Shown: piece after piece, positions 24,899 through 35,889 of the stretch
Position numbering within the stretch: the stretch's first letter is position 1
Layout: the number at the start of each line of letters is the position of its first letter
Assembly (NCBI GenBank): GCA_037954325.1
Contig: JBBMNZ010000001.1
Span: 5,924,874 to 5,988,873, forward strand
Direction: 5' to 3'
DNA: 64,000 nucleotides
Source of the DNA: Fistularia commersonii
Taxonomy: Eukaryota; Chordata; Actinopteri; Syngnathiformes; Fistulariidae
The notes under the pieces: generated by a model
The model's database searches: none
Told to the model about the DNA's origin: nothing
Seen by the model: the letters and a program-made list of their open reading frames with translations, nothing else
Position numbers and translations under genes: made by a program

Positions 24899-25206
24899 AG
24901 CTAGGAAGCCGAAGGATACCTAAGACAAGATGCTGCAACACAAACATGGACCCTGACTTATGCAAGTAAAGACCCCCCCCGAGGAGCATCACTCTTATGA
25001 CGAAAGAAAGAATAAAAAAAAGAACTTCTTTCTGTGACGATTCTGTTTTTTTTTTTTTTCCAAACTCCTTTTCCAGCAACGATCACAGCGACGCCTTAAT
25101 GTGTCCATTATCGTCCGGGGACCGAGGAATCCAGAATCATCAGGAGCTGGAGTGTCTGATGAGAAGGATTCAAAGCATCGCGCAGAGCTACAACTTTATC
25201 GTGACA

Positions 25207-25345
25207 CTTACAGTGAAGCAAAAAAGTATTTAGTCAGCCACCGATTGTTCAAGTTCTCCCACTTTCTCAAATACCTTTTTGCCCCACTGGAAATCCCGTC
25301 AGACTTACATTTGACGTCATTTCAAAAGAAACCGAAGCGACATTA
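25207..25345 (+). mobile_element. Tc1-like MITE fragment
   Basis: Starts ACAGTGAAGCAAAAAAGTAT and continues TTTAGTCAGCCACCGATTG and AAGTTCTCCCACTT, a terminal sequence common to a widespread fish Tc1-type repeat. The opposite inverted end was not found, so it is a partial copy. Confidence 0.6.
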
Positions 25346-26239
25346 TGTTTATTTATTTCACTGATGCGTTCCCTCATATTAAACCATACAAACTAGCCCA
25401 GTTACCATTTCCCCCATTTTGAAACGTTAGATTTGTTAAACTGTTAGGAAAAAAAAAATGGTTGCGGAATGAATCATAGACGTTCCGTTGACGTATTAGC
25501 TTAAGCCACAAACTTTGTAGCATTGTTTGTTTTTCTCTTCAATGCGTGTAATTTATTGGACTTTTATCGAGATGAAAACAAACAAAATAGGAGGCCTTTA
25601 ATTAAAAGCGCAGGCCTGTTTGAACAGCCCCCTCCATATGTCTTTACACAGCCATATTCTTTTTACACTAAACATACAAGAGTATTTCCCATGGACGTAA
25701 AGTTAGCTTTTTTTATTGTTTAATCAAAAACGGCCGCTGGAATTCCAGCACGTTGCCAGAGAATTTCCAAACTGCTGGAACCCCGGGGGTGGCAGATTGT
25801 TCCTGTTCCTGGTGTTTTAGGAATAACATATATATAAAAAAAAAAAAAAAAAGGCTGCTGAGACTTTGTCATGAGAATCGTCAGGAACGTCTGGATGTTA
25901 TTGCAGGTGAGCATGAGGGAACGATCAACTGTAGAAGGGGGTGGGGGGGTCCCGGGCATGTGGTTGTTCCATTCAGGGGAACGTGATCTATCTCATCAGT
26001 CCTCGGTGTCATTGCCGCATTTAAACCCCAGCCTGTTTGAGGAAGGGGTATGTGGTTGAAGCGGCGCGAGATGATTGACAAGTCGGACATGGGGGATGAA
26101 ACCGTGGAGGCTGGAGCTAAATAACACTGACAGACTCATGCTCTTAATCCCCCTTGGCTGGGCTACTCGGGAGGGGGTGGGAAGGGGTCGGCGACGCAAT
26201 GGCACCCCCTGTTGGCCAGGGCGTGCGCGGGCCTCCTAC

Positions 26240-26437
26240 CTGGTTGATCTCGTCCTGTGTGGCCTTCAGAGACTTGATGATGGTCTCCAGTTGGACCTTG
26301 CCAGCAGCGAGGCTCTGCTCCAACTGGTTCTCCTCCTGCTGCAGCCGGCCCAGGTCAGCCTTCGCCCGGCTCAGCTCCTCCTCCTGGCTCTGCAGGTCTG
26401 ACTCCTGGGAGTGGATCTGACTTTGGAGGGTCGAGAT
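26240..26437 (-). CDS. eps15l1: eps15l1 coding exon 16 (coiled coil)
   Basis: A 198-nt exon encoding residues 501-566, including ISTLQSQIHSQESDLQSQEE and ETIIKSLKATQDEINQ, the best conserved segment of the coiled coil. Acceptor CAAAG, donor GTAGGA, phase 0. Confidence 0.97.
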
Positions 26438-26519
26438 CTTTGGGAGGGAAAACAGCCACGTTTCAAAAAAATTCCCCGGTCGGGTGTTCTCCCTTCAGTG
26501 ACGGGACGGCGAGTCTTAC

Positions 26520-26681
26520 CATCTGGGACTCTTCCTGGCATTTCATCCGGACCTCGTTCAGCATGTCCTCCAACTTGTGCTTCTGCTGGTCCATCTCCTC
26601 TAGCCGGTCCTGGGCGTCCTGCTTCTGGGCCTCCAGCTCCTGCAGGCAGGCCGTCTCCCTGTCCAGGTCGCTCTGCATCTC
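26520..26681 (-). CDS. eps15l1: eps15l1 coding exon 15 (coiled coil)
   Basis: A 162-nt exon encoding residues 447-500, including EMQSDLDRETACLQELEAQK and EEMDQQKHKLEDML. Rich in E, Q, K and L in heptads; typical of the EPS15 family coiled coil. Acceptor CTCAG, donor GTAAGA, phase 0. Confidence 0.97.
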
Positions 26682-26766
26682 CTGAGAGGAGTCGTGTTGG
26701 AAACAGATCATGACAGGACGGGGTAAAGGAGACTTCCTGGCTTTCGTGACCCACTTTCGTCCTTAC

Positions 26767-26839
26767 CTGTACCTCTGCGGTCTTATGCCTGATGGCCTCC
26801 TCGGTCTCCCTGATGTCCTGCTCCAAGGTGTACTTTTCC
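26767..26839 (-). CDS. eps15l1: eps15l1 coding exon 14 (coiled coil)
   Basis: A 73-nt exon encoding residues 422-446, EKYTLEQDIRETEEAIRHKT and AEVQ, part of the coiled coil with clear heptad spacing. Acceptor CTCAG, donor GTAAGG. A short CA/TG stretch lies just upstream of the acceptor. Confidence 0.96.
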
Positions 26840-27605
26840 CTGAGGTGCACACACACACACGTGCCTCATTGTGGTACAAAAGCATATGAAGCAGCCAACT
26901 AAAAAAAAAAATTGGGCCTCTGCTTTGTTGGCACATGGACATAATAGCTCAACACAACACTGGACTGGGATTCCATCATATCCTAAGCGCAACTTTCCCC
27001 GAGATCGGCCGGACGGTGGCGTTCTCACCAGGCGACTAAGCATCGATGGCGGCGGGTTTGTTGGGGCCGAAATTAGAAAAGGGTAAAAGGGAGCGCGTTC
27101 GGTCTTGTGAAAATCCAACGGGTGAGGTGTCAAACGGCGACGAGCATTCACAAAGTGAAGTTTGAATGGCCCGCTGCATCTTTTTCTCCGGTATGATGTG
27201 ACGGAGTCTCAGTCCGGCAGGACGCCGGTGTGTATTTTTCTCTTTACCTGAGCGTTTTCCACTGGGTAAAGGCGAGAGCGCTGACGCAGCATGGAGAACA
27301 GGGGGTGGACAAACAAAAAGGCTGATGAAAGTGCAAACATAAAAAAATAAAATAAAAAAAAAAAAGTGTGGATGTCGTGACGACGTGGATGCGTGGCTGG
27401 GCCGGCGGATGGATGCGAAAAGGAACAACAGGGGTGGCGCGGGAAAGTGGCGACGAGGGCGAGAATGTAGACATGCACGGTTGAAAAAAATAATTATCAA
27501 TAAAAACGGCTTCAGGCCTCTGGTGACACCGAGCGTGACCGAAAGTTGACCTATTGGGCTACATAACTACCCTGATGTCCCTCTGTCACGACCCATCTTT
27601 ATTTC

Positions 27606-28241
27606 CAGGGGTCGGCAACAGTTTACACTGCGGCTCCGAGTGGCTTGGGAAAATAAATGATAAATATTTAATTGAAGTGTATTTCATTTGTGTTAATTCC
27701 TTTTTTTTTTAGCTTCTAGTTCTAAGTTGGAAGATTATTGTGATCTTGAAATATTAAATAAAATTATATTTATTATTTTTCACCGCTCAAAATAACGTCT
27801 AACTCGCGGAAGCCCGTATACCCGCCAACCCGATTTGGAGATGCTGTGCACGGGATTCAGGAGCAGAAGTCCCATAAACCAGGTAAAATAAATATTTATG
27901 AAGATATTTTGCAAACATTTATTCATCATTGTTTACTGACACAGTGATTTTTTTCCCGATTTATTTTCAAAATTCAGGTCAAGGCTCCGCTACACGCTCT
28001 GAAAAGCTCAAAATGAGTTCATTACATAAATAAAATGTAATTTTCTCCATAATACTTTGCGAATTTCAGAGGCAACACACCACACACTTGTTTGTACAAA
28101 GTGTAAAGGTAATAGAAAGCAATATATACAGCGGTACCTTTATTGTAGACGTCAAAAAGTAATTGTGGCTCCCAAGTGTTTTCTTTTCCGAGGAAACCGG
28201 GTCCAAATGGCTCTTTGGGTGTTACGGGTTGCCGACCCCTG
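27606..28241. mobile_element. Non-autonomous hAT element, CAGGGGTCGGCAAC type
   Basis: Perfect 14-bp inverted ends CAGGGGTCGGCAAC and GTTGCCGACCCCTG bound a 636-bp AT-rich element in the intron between eps15l1 exons 13 and 14. The flanking 8-mers (TTTATTTC, TTCTAGTG) do not match, so the target duplication has decayed or been lost. Confidence 0.82.
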
Positions 28242-29069
28242 TTCTAGTGGATTCCATATCCAGCCCAGGCTGAAAGGGGCGTGACGAAGCACGGCAAGGC
28301 TAACTCACTAAACTGGCGGTTGGATCCTCCTGACGGACACGACGCTTCACGGGATTTACTTTTCCTATTCTCCGGCACTCTCTGAAAGCGCTACGGGGGC
28401 CAAAATATTCTCATGAAATGAGGAGGAGAGTGGACTCATTTCAATCAGAGCACCAGGATGGGCCTGGTAAAGCGTGGGCTGCGAAAAAATAATTGACACG
28501 CGACATCAGCCGACCTCATCCGTGCAGAGTAGCCAAAAAAAAAAATCCCTTCTACAGCAAAGGGTTCTGGTCGTAATATGGACTGCTAGATGTGATTGTA
28601 AAGTTTTTGTTTTTAAGCGTCCCAATGGGAAAAACTTTTGTATACGAGCCAGGATGATTCCGGAAAGTAAGTAACACGGAGGGAGACGGCGGTAAGGATT
28701 GTTAGCACTGCGGCGTTAGCTAGGACGACAGATTGCTAAGGGACATTTCGTGGATTTTCGCGATAACTTTGCAAAAAGCAAGCAACGAGCACATATGCAT
28801 AAATTTGAAAAAAAAAAAATGATCGTAGCCATGAAATGTGGCTTGCTAAACCAGATCAGAACGGGAGGTGGTTATTTGCTGGGGGTTGGGAGGCAGACTG
28901 GAATCGTAGGAGAGATAATGTGATGTGTTGACGAGTTGGGTTTTAATGACATTGAAGATCTTACAAGATACCGTAAGTGCATTCATCACATTGTGATATG
29001 ACATGGGTAAAGCGGAGAATCCAGAACATTCTTAATATTCGTCGTCCGAACAGCGTCGGCGCCCGATAC

Positions 29070-29155
29070 CTCTGCAGCTGTGCGATTTCCTGGCTGATGT
29101 CGTCCAGCTCCTTGATGCCGGTGAACTCCCCCGAGCCCACAGAGCTGGAGCTGTC
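29070..29155 (-). CDS. eps15l1: eps15l1 coding exon 13 (start of coiled coil)
   Basis: An 86-nt exon encoding residues 394-422, with DSSSSVGSGEFTGIKELDDI and ISQEIAQLQR, the conserved entry into the central coiled coil that mediates oligomerisation. Acceptor CTCCAG, donor GTATCG, phase 2 at the 3' end. Confidence 0.97.
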
Positions 29156-29927
29156 CTGGAGGGAGAGAAGATTGTAAGAAACCCGTCTCAACGGGGAGGG
29201 CGGAGGGGGACGGGTGGGCTGGACTGAGGGAAAGGGAGGCAAACAGGCAAGTGGCGGCGAGACCACTGGTCCATACAAGGAAGAGGACATCGGAGCACGT
29301 GAGAGGGTCCTGGGAGGGGGTCGGTCATGAAGATGAGTGTCACGACCACTGACGAAAGCGCCAGGGAAGAAAAGAATTCATTTTTTCAATGTTTTTTTTT
29401 TTTTTTTAATCAAAAATATTATTTTCTCATCCTGTATACACTGCATCCAGGGGTCCTGAATCTTCCCTCGGTCATGTGACACTCGGGGGGTTGATACAGA
29501 CGTCACTCCACTGTGTCGGGACGGAAAATAATGACTTTTGTTAAAATGCTTTCCAGCCATTGGGGCCTAAACAGCCCGGAGGGGGGTGTGGATGGGTTTG
29601 GGGGTTGGCGCGGATGAAAGCATTCGGGGATTGAGGCCCTCCGCTGGGTCCGTGTTACCTACCCACAGCTTGAGCGTTAAGGCCTGAGAGGAAGAGGAGG
29701 GGGTAGGGAGAGAAGTGGAATCATTAGCGGGCAACCACTCCTTGAATTTACTGTATTTGAATTAATCCCCTGGTTAAATGTGGCAGAAAAAAAAACAAGG
29801 ATGGGAGAGGAGGTCGGGGCGGTGGGGCAACGGGAATTCACTGGCGTGGTTCTGGTCTAAATTGTCTCGCAGACAAGAGCCGAGATGCGCCACGGGGGTG
29901 GGGTGGGGGCGTATCGGATCAACTTAC

Positions 29928-29990
29928 CCGTCTCATCTCAGACAGGGCGGCCATCTCCGATCCCACTGGGGTCATGTATCCCGACAGGCT
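29928..29990 (-). CDS. eps15l1: eps15l1 coding exon 12 (63-nt in-frame cassette)
   Basis: Encodes residues 373-393, beginning SLSGYMTPVGSEM and ending SEMRR, with a TGCAG acceptor and strong GTAAGT donor. It sits between EH3 and the coiled coil. Both borders are phase 0, so it can be skipped without a frame change. I do not recognise it as a constant part of the family; an alternative exon is plausible. Confidence 0.82.
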
Positions 29991-31365
29991 CTGCAGCCAG
30001 AGGGAAATGTCTTGGTGACACATATCCAAGCGGATCCACTTAGCAACAAAACGTATTTGTTTTTTGTTTTTTTTCGTACTGGGACACATTATCAAGTGTT
30101 TCTTGGGGAAACGGTTAGCGACAATCTACATGTACAACCTACATGCTGGAAAAAAAAATAGTTTGGCATATACCCGTTTTGGCTGTTCTGCTTCATCCCC
30201 AATTCACCCTTTGCTAAGCTGCGTGATTTGACGCAAGCTGTCAAATCACGGTATCGTAGTTTGGGACAGAGGGAGTCCAGCATCGTCACGGCATATCTCT
30301 AATGACTCCTATGACATACTTTTGCGATACTTTTACCACATATAAGGTCAAAACTTGTTCTTGGGGCATTGCAATAGTGAAACACGCTAACCAAAGAGGA
30401 TGAAAGGATAAATGTTACTGATTCCCTTTCCAAAACCGAAAACAAACCCATGAAAAGTGCAGGCTTTGGAGAACAGTTACGACTTTGTTTGATGTAAAAT
30501 AATGGGACGCTGTTGCAAGAAGGTCTTAGTCCAGACAATATTCTTGTCGAAATCTTCTTGTCTTGGCAACTAGACTTGTGATGGTCTTAAGCTAGCCAGC
30601 GAAGCAATCATTACCCAGGTCTGGATAAACAACTCTTTTTGCAACATAAGATTTAATGTAATTTAATGTTTCATGTCGTCCGAAAGCACTGTCTGTTTTT
30701 CCAAAAATGACATAATATTTCTCCAGGGAATATCCGTGAACCTGACAGCTTGGGAAGCCTGTCGGACTTGAAAACGGTATCTAGGTGGGGGCCGGACATA
30801 AATAAACAGAAGCCGCTCGGCACCAACTAACAAAAAAAAAACGCCCACCCGGAGACGGATGGTCAGTTTTCACCTGGTCGGCAGTTTATCGATTATTCCT
30901 CAATGATCAATCCATCATAAGTACATGTACAAAACCTCTTAAAGTTTCTTAGAAATCAATGTTTTCCTTGTCAAACGTGTCAGTCTGCAAGCTAGCGCTA
31001 ACATGCATAACACAGCCCCTTCAGATGAATCCCTCACTGCTCCGGTAGAAAAATAGGAGTGTGTTTCCACAGTTTCCCTTCGGACACGCTGCTTTTCTCT
31101 CTGCGTGTGTTTTCCACCGCTGGCGAACCGGTCGGCCGTTTTTCAGGCTTTCCCGAAGACTCGATGCTCATAAACGTGTCATCGCGAAGTGTGTCGGTCT
31201 GGGAATTTCTAGAATATCCAGCGACGTGATTTTATCAAAATCTGCCTGGAACTGCCGTATATTATAATATTACTACGACTGACAAGTTCTGCAAAATGCA
31301 CACCATATCGCGTGTAGCCATCGGTTTGTTGTTTGTGTGTATGCAAGTGCACGCGCGAGACGTAC

Positions 31366-31522
31366 TGGTACTGGCGTGCCCCTCTCCGACGGGGGGATCA
31401 TGTCAGCGGTCAGAGCCTGCGGCGGGTCCACGCCCTTGCTGACTTTCTGCTGGATGAAGTGCATGGCGAGGGCAAACTGCTCCCTTGTGAGCTTGCCGAT
31501 CTGCCTGGTGTCGGCCAGGGCC
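31366..31522 (-). CDS. eps15l1: eps15l1 coding exon 11 (end of EH3)
   Basis: A 157-nt exon encoding residues 320-372. It completes the split Trp and continues ALADTRQIGKLTREQFALAM, the second half of EH3, then a linker ending PPSERGTPVP. Acceptor CCGCAG, donor GTACGT, phase 0. A CA/TG repeat lies about 33 nt upstream of the acceptor. Confidence 0.96.
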
Positions 31523-31557
31523 CTGCGGGACAGCGGGCGGTCTGAGAGCTGGACACT

Positions 31558-31585
<28 letters not shown>
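31558..31585. repeat. (CA)n microsatellite upstream of the exon 11 acceptor
   Basis: About 14 CA units; in transcript sense (UG)14 about 33 nt before the exon 11 3' splice site. Confidence 0.95.
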
Positions 31586-31589
<4 letters not shown>

Positions 31590-31776
31590 TACACACACTA
31601 GCTACGCAAGCTGGGGTGTTTTTTTGAGATCACTCACACATGGTTTATAAATGCACGATAAAAGAGCTGTGAATGGTTTATTCAGTATTAATAAACCCAT
31701 TTGTCACAATGGGATTTGTGGCAACGTGAAACAGACGTCCGACGTGAAGCTAAAACGGGCCGGGGCCGATCCCTAC

Positions 31777-31934
31777 CAAATATGTGCGAGGACGTTCTGA
31801 GAGAGTCCAGACTGCATGAAGATGTCCTTCACTTCCTGCCCGCTGACAAAGCCGTCCAGATCGGCGTCGGTCTTCAGGAAGATGTCGTCATAGCGACTGC
31901 GGTCGGCCACAGGGACCACCCAGTTCATGGAGTG
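31777..31934 (-). CDS. eps15l1: eps15l1 coding exon 10 (EH3)
   Basis: A 158-nt exon encoding residues 268-320, with MNWVVPVADRSRYDDIF and an intact calcium-loop pattern DADLDGFVSGQE, then SGLSQNVLAHIW. This is the first half of EH3. The Trp codon is split by the intron (phase 2). Acceptor ATCAG, donor GTAGGG. Confidence 0.97.
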
Positions 31935-32470
31935 CTGATACAGACGGACGGGAGAAAGAGTGAGAGCGAGACACGTCGGTTATATTTGTGTATGTAAAAC
32001 ATGTAAAACTTCCACACATAACAAATTTTACCAGGAACTCAGCACATTTTCTGACTTGAATGATAATTCTGAAGATGTACCGCTAGTTTAAAAAAGTATT
32101 TGTGGATTTAACTGAATTCAACTGGAGCTCTTATGGGAGTCAAATAAGATTTAAAATCAAATCTTCATTGAGGATTTTTTTTTTTTATTTTGATTAATGT
32201 TTTATGTGGTGATTTTTATTTTTTTTTCGAATGACCGTATTCCTGTAAATATACAACGCTTAAAAACAATCAAATCAACATGTCTGCCGGACGACAGAAA
32301 AGATATGTTTGATTCCAGATAAGATGCTAAGCTGTTTACGTCTGGACGATATTAATAAACGTGAATCCTTTTGAGGTCATTCTGTGATCGAATCTTAAAG
32401 GGGTGGGTGGGGGTTTACATTGAGCATGCTCAGTGCATCGTTAGATGGGGTTTGGACCTGCTTCCGCTGA

Positions 32471-32474
<4 letters not shown>

Positions 32475-32514
<40 letters not shown>
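32475..32514. repeat. (TG)20 microsatellite
   Basis: An uninterrupted TG run of about 40 bp in eps15l1 intron 9. Confidence 0.95.
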
Positions 32515-32515
<1 letters not shown>

Positions 32516-32602
32516 TTGGCCCTTGTATTAATATCTTCTCTCATCCTCAAGCCAAAGTAATACCTGAATAGTAATTCTAATCAGACAACTACTTCTCCAT
32601 CT

Positions 32603-32929
32603 ATATATAAAAAATAAAAAAATAAAGGGAAATTTAAAATAGCACATGAAATATTCTTACTAAATACTTTGTTCTTTACAAAGTTGAATGTGCTGACAAT
32701 AAAATCACACAAAAATGATCAATGGAAATCAAATTTATCAACCCATAGAAGTCTGAATTTGGAGTCACACTCCAAATTAAAGTGGAAAAACACACCACAG
32801 GCTGATCCAACTGTGATGTAATGCCCTTAAAACAAGTCAAAATGAATCAGTGTTGTTTCCTAAGTGGACAATTTAATTTCAGCGGGTTTCTTAAGCGTTC
32901 CCTTTATTTTTTTGAGCCGTATATTTCAC
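32603..32929 (-). mobile_element. Tc1-type MITE, 'AAATAAAGGGAA' family, degraded copy
   Basis: The right end GCGTTCCCTTTATTTTTTTG and the left end AAAAAAATAAAGGGAA are inverted. Internal CAAAAATGATCAATGGAAAT and AACAAGTCAAAATGAATC match, in opposite orientation, the better preserved copy at 37531-37887. Confidence 0.75.
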
Positions 32930-33150
32930 GTCCATCACAGTGTGTGATGCTGCCCCCTGTTGGTTTCGAAATTTGACGGGAGCGAGGTGGACGGATGGGG
33001 GGGGGGAAACAAATTTGGAAATTTTTTTTGCCATCACGTTCCTGCTCTCCACTCCTGTCTACTTTCTACAGGAAGTGACTGACTCACGGTGAGAAATATA
33101 AAAGCACCAATGCGAGTAGTACAACTGCTGTGTGTGTGTGTGTGTCTTAC

Positions 33151-33393
33151 CTGTCCCGATTTGAGCGTGTGTTTGGGCGACAGGCTGCCGGTGCTGTTGA
33201 GGGAGTTCATGCTGCCGTGGGAGGGCGTGGAGCGAAGGGAGTCTTTTGGCGGCGGGGGGCTCGCGGGCAGCCCCGGGGCGGCGCCGGCCACCGAAGCCAG
33301 GGTCTTCTTCCGCTTCGACGGCGGGATGAGGGAGGAGGGCAGGAGTGCCGGCACCGGCTCCTTCTCCAGGGCGCGATACACCAGGTGCATGGC
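33151..33393 (-). CDS. eps15l1: eps15l1 coding exon 9 (end of EH2 and linker)
   Basis: A 243-nt exon encoding residues 187-267. It opens AMHLVYRALEKEPVP, the end of EH2, then PPSKRKK, then a Ser/Pro-rich linker ending in NSTGSLSPKH. This linker is the best evidence for EPS15L1 rather than EPS15. Acceptor CGCAG, donor GTAAGA followed at once by a CA-rich run in the transcript. Confidence 0.97.
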
Positions 33394-33496
33394 CTGCGAG
33401 CACACACACACATTTAGCGTCTCCAGAAATGGAACGGATGTCGAATCAAATTGTGCCGGGGGGGGGGGAATTATTTTGTTACAATGTTTATTTTTA

Positions 33497-34247
33497 ACAG
33501 TGGAACCTTGGCTCACGAGTGCCCCGACTTATGAGTTTTCCAAGCTACAGGCTGTCGCTTAGCAGATTTTTTTCACTGTGCGATGCGAGCAAAAATCTGA
33601 GTTTCGAGCGAGCAGGATGAACGTTTGATGTGGCCACTGCCGTCCGTGAAGTGGTGTTTAAAAACAGTCAGACATGCTGTCCGCCTCTAAGTAGCCCAGT
33701 GAAAATCATGGAAAAACACACACATTTGAGGGGATTTGGTGCAGCCGACAGCGGGAACGACAAGGCATCGGAAGAGTCATTGAAGCCAGTTTGATCGTTT
33801 TAAAGAGGACCGGCATTCACTCTGATGCTAAATTAAGTTTAGCGATGAACTGCAGCAAGTTATGTTTAGCAGTACATTGTAGCATTAAGTGTGTAGCGAG
33901 TAAGTTAAGTGATGGAGTACGAAATAAAGATCTCTTTCACTGTTGCTGCCGAACATCTTTGTCTGATCTTCAAGTTAAAAAAAAAAAAAAAAAAATCTTC
34001 ACACTCTCTTTAATAGGGTTTCATTTTTTTAAGATTTTTTTTGTAACATAAAAAGTTACGTTAACCTTTATATAGGTAGCATTTATTCTAAACGCATAAG
34101 AAAAACAGGGATCTGAAACGGATTAATAGTCGTAGAAGAAAATAGTTTCAATCCATGTCAATGGGGAAAGTTCATTTGACGTATGAGCAAATTGAGTTAC
34201 GGGCTCAGTCACCCAATGAATTAGACTCGTAAGTCAAAGTTCCACCG
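33497..34247. mobile_element. Non-autonomous DNA transposon, copy 2 (Tc1/mariner-like ends)
   Basis: Flanked by TA on both sides. The left end ACAGTGGAACCTTGGCTCAC and the right end TCAAAGTTCCACCGT are inverted copies. Same family as the copy at 9758-10598. No coding capacity. It lies in the intron between eps15l1 exons 8 and 9. Confidence 0.65.
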
Positions 34248-34567
34248 TATTCATTTTTCAAAATTTTAACAATGTCAAAACAGGCGACTCCTTTGCTGAA
34301 TCAGCCGTGAATTGAGTGACAACGGCCAGATCAGTTACAGGCATTGATGGTGTTTTGAAAAAAAATTGTGCTATCAAACAGTAAATCTGCATTGATCGCT
34401 GATAATGAACACCTGTGAACTTGTCTGATTGAAATTGATCGATATCTTTGTGTTTACAATTGCAAAAAGCCATGGTGTAGCTAAAAATCTGTGATATAAA
34501 ATTAATTTCAATGAATCGGTCTCCAGTGAAGTTTTATACAACATTGGTTTTACTTTTCATTTTAATA

Positions 34568-34760
34568 AGGTAAGATAAACTTTATTGATCCCCGTAGGGT
34601 AAATTTCTTTGTCACAGCAGTGTAACCATTATAATGTCAAAAAAAAGGAAATAAATATGCATGTAAATATAAATATATATATAAATAGAAAGGTAGAAGA
34701 CAGAAGATAGCGAGACAAAAAAAAATCTACAAATAGATAGACAGCAGACAACAACAACAA
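34568..34760 (-). repeat. Interspersed repeat tail with simple-sequence run
   Basis: TTTATTGATCCCCGTAGGG followed by AT-rich and A/G-rich simple sequence and (CAA)n. Similar 'gatccccnttgggaaa' tails occur at about 10366 and, in + orientation, at 56860-56880 and 58115-58140. This is the 3' end of a fish SINE/LINE family that I cannot name safely. Confidence 0.45.
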
Positions 34761-35270
34761 CAACATCATGGATTAAAAATCTGGATTTATAATCCACGAT
34801 GCAATTTTTTTAATCGCAGATTTTGTGCTATACTCATTTAAGAGTATGGGAAGTGTTTATAGGAGTATGGGCAACAAAGGTCAATAAGAAGTTGGGGAGG
34901 GTCATCAAGCTTTAAAATAAGATATAAATATTAAAAAATAAAATATGGTCAATATTTCCCGGCTTTTCGTTTTTCCCAGCTAGTTCTAGAATGCAAATGA
35001 AGGACTACTATATTGGATCTTCCTTTCAAACGACCACTGACACCTAAGTGTTCAACTATAAGAGAGACTTTTCAGAGGAAGAAACTTAACACCGGAATAA
35101 TTGCGTCATGGATACGTCATAAACACGGTGATTAAAATTCAGAAAACAAAGCGTTAGACGTCAGGGAGATGTCGAAAACAGCAGATGTCCAGCATCAGCG
35201 CCGTTATCCCGACGAGTAGTTATGACCTTCGACGTGCCGAGGACAAAAAAGTGAGGACGTCTGCACTCAC

Positions 35271-35330
35271 CACGGCAAACTCGTCTTTGTCGAGGTGGCC
35301 ATCCTTGTCTATGTCGCTCAGGTCCCACAC
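35271..35330 (-). CDS. eps15l1: eps15l1 coding exon 8 (EH2 EF-hand)
   Basis: A 60-nt exon encoding residues 167-186, VWDLSDIDKDGHLDKDEFAV. It carries the EH2 ligand-pocket Trp and an intact EF-hand loop (D-x-D-x-D-G-x-L-x-x-x-E), so EH2 should still bind calcium. Acceptor GGAAG, donor GTGAGT, phase 0. Confidence 0.97.
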
Positions 35331-35687
35331 CTTCCAGGCGGGAAACACAGAAATGGTTAGCATCAGGATGCAAGACATAACTGCTTTCTTCCTGTTACTT
35401 GTAAATCTAAACCATTCAGAGCTGCAGGGCTGGCTCTAGAAAACACACTTTCAATCAGATGAGGAAATTTAATAAAATCCGATTTTTGTGATGTGCTTTT
35501 CTGCCCGCCACCTTGGTATTTATGTAACTTCATATCAACAGAAGCAGGAGGGTGCAGGAACTTTCATTTTCTTTTTTTTTTTTTTTTTGGCAAGAAACAG
35601 AATACTTTAATGGAACCAATAACAATGATCAAAAAAAGAAAACACACACACACACACACATTTAATAGATACAACAGTGGTCCAAAC

Positions 35688-35813
35688 CTTCCCAAGGACA
35701 TCCAGAGGTAGCTTGGAGTTTATGAGGACTGGTTTGACCTTCTCTCCTGACAGCAGGCCATTGACCGGAGCCAAACTCTCAAAAATCCCGTCAAATTTAT
35801 TCTTCTCCTCGGG
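35688..35813 (-). CDS. eps15l1: eps15l1 coding exon 7 (EH2)
   Basis: A 126-nt exon encoding residues 125-166, including KFDGIFESLAPVNGLLSG and NSKLPLDVLGK, the first half of EH2. Acceptor TTGTAG and donor GTTTGG are in phase 0. A (CA/TG) run of about 31 units begins about 10 nt upstream of the acceptor, so the splice site has almost no ordinary polypyrimidine tract. Confidence 0.97.
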
Positions 35814-35822
35814 CTACAAGAT

Positions 35823-35824
<2 letters not shown>

Positions 35825-35886
<62 letters not shown>
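35825..35886. repeat. (CA)31 microsatellite next to the exon 7 acceptor
   Basis: An uninterrupted CA run of about 62 bp. In transcript sense it is (UG)31 ending only about 10 nt before the exon 7 AG, so it occupies the usual polypyrimidine and branch region. Confidence 0.97.

Positions 35887-35889
<3 letters not shown>

Larger units (their letters stand above)
31935..33150 (-). other. eps15l1 intron 9
   Basis: Holds a GT microsatellite (32475-32514), a Tc1-type MITE (32603-32929), G-rich sequence near 32996-33008 and a GT run abutting the exon 9 donor (33130-33146). Nothing else recognised. Confidence 0.6.

Noticed and set aside
27036..27500. 154-residue minus-strand ORF
   Set aside because: Phe/Pro/Ser-rich intron sequence with no homology signal and no compatible splice sites.
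33089..33562. 157-160 residue ORFs on both strands
   Set aside because: Shadows and read-throughs of eps15l1 exon 9 (33151-33393).
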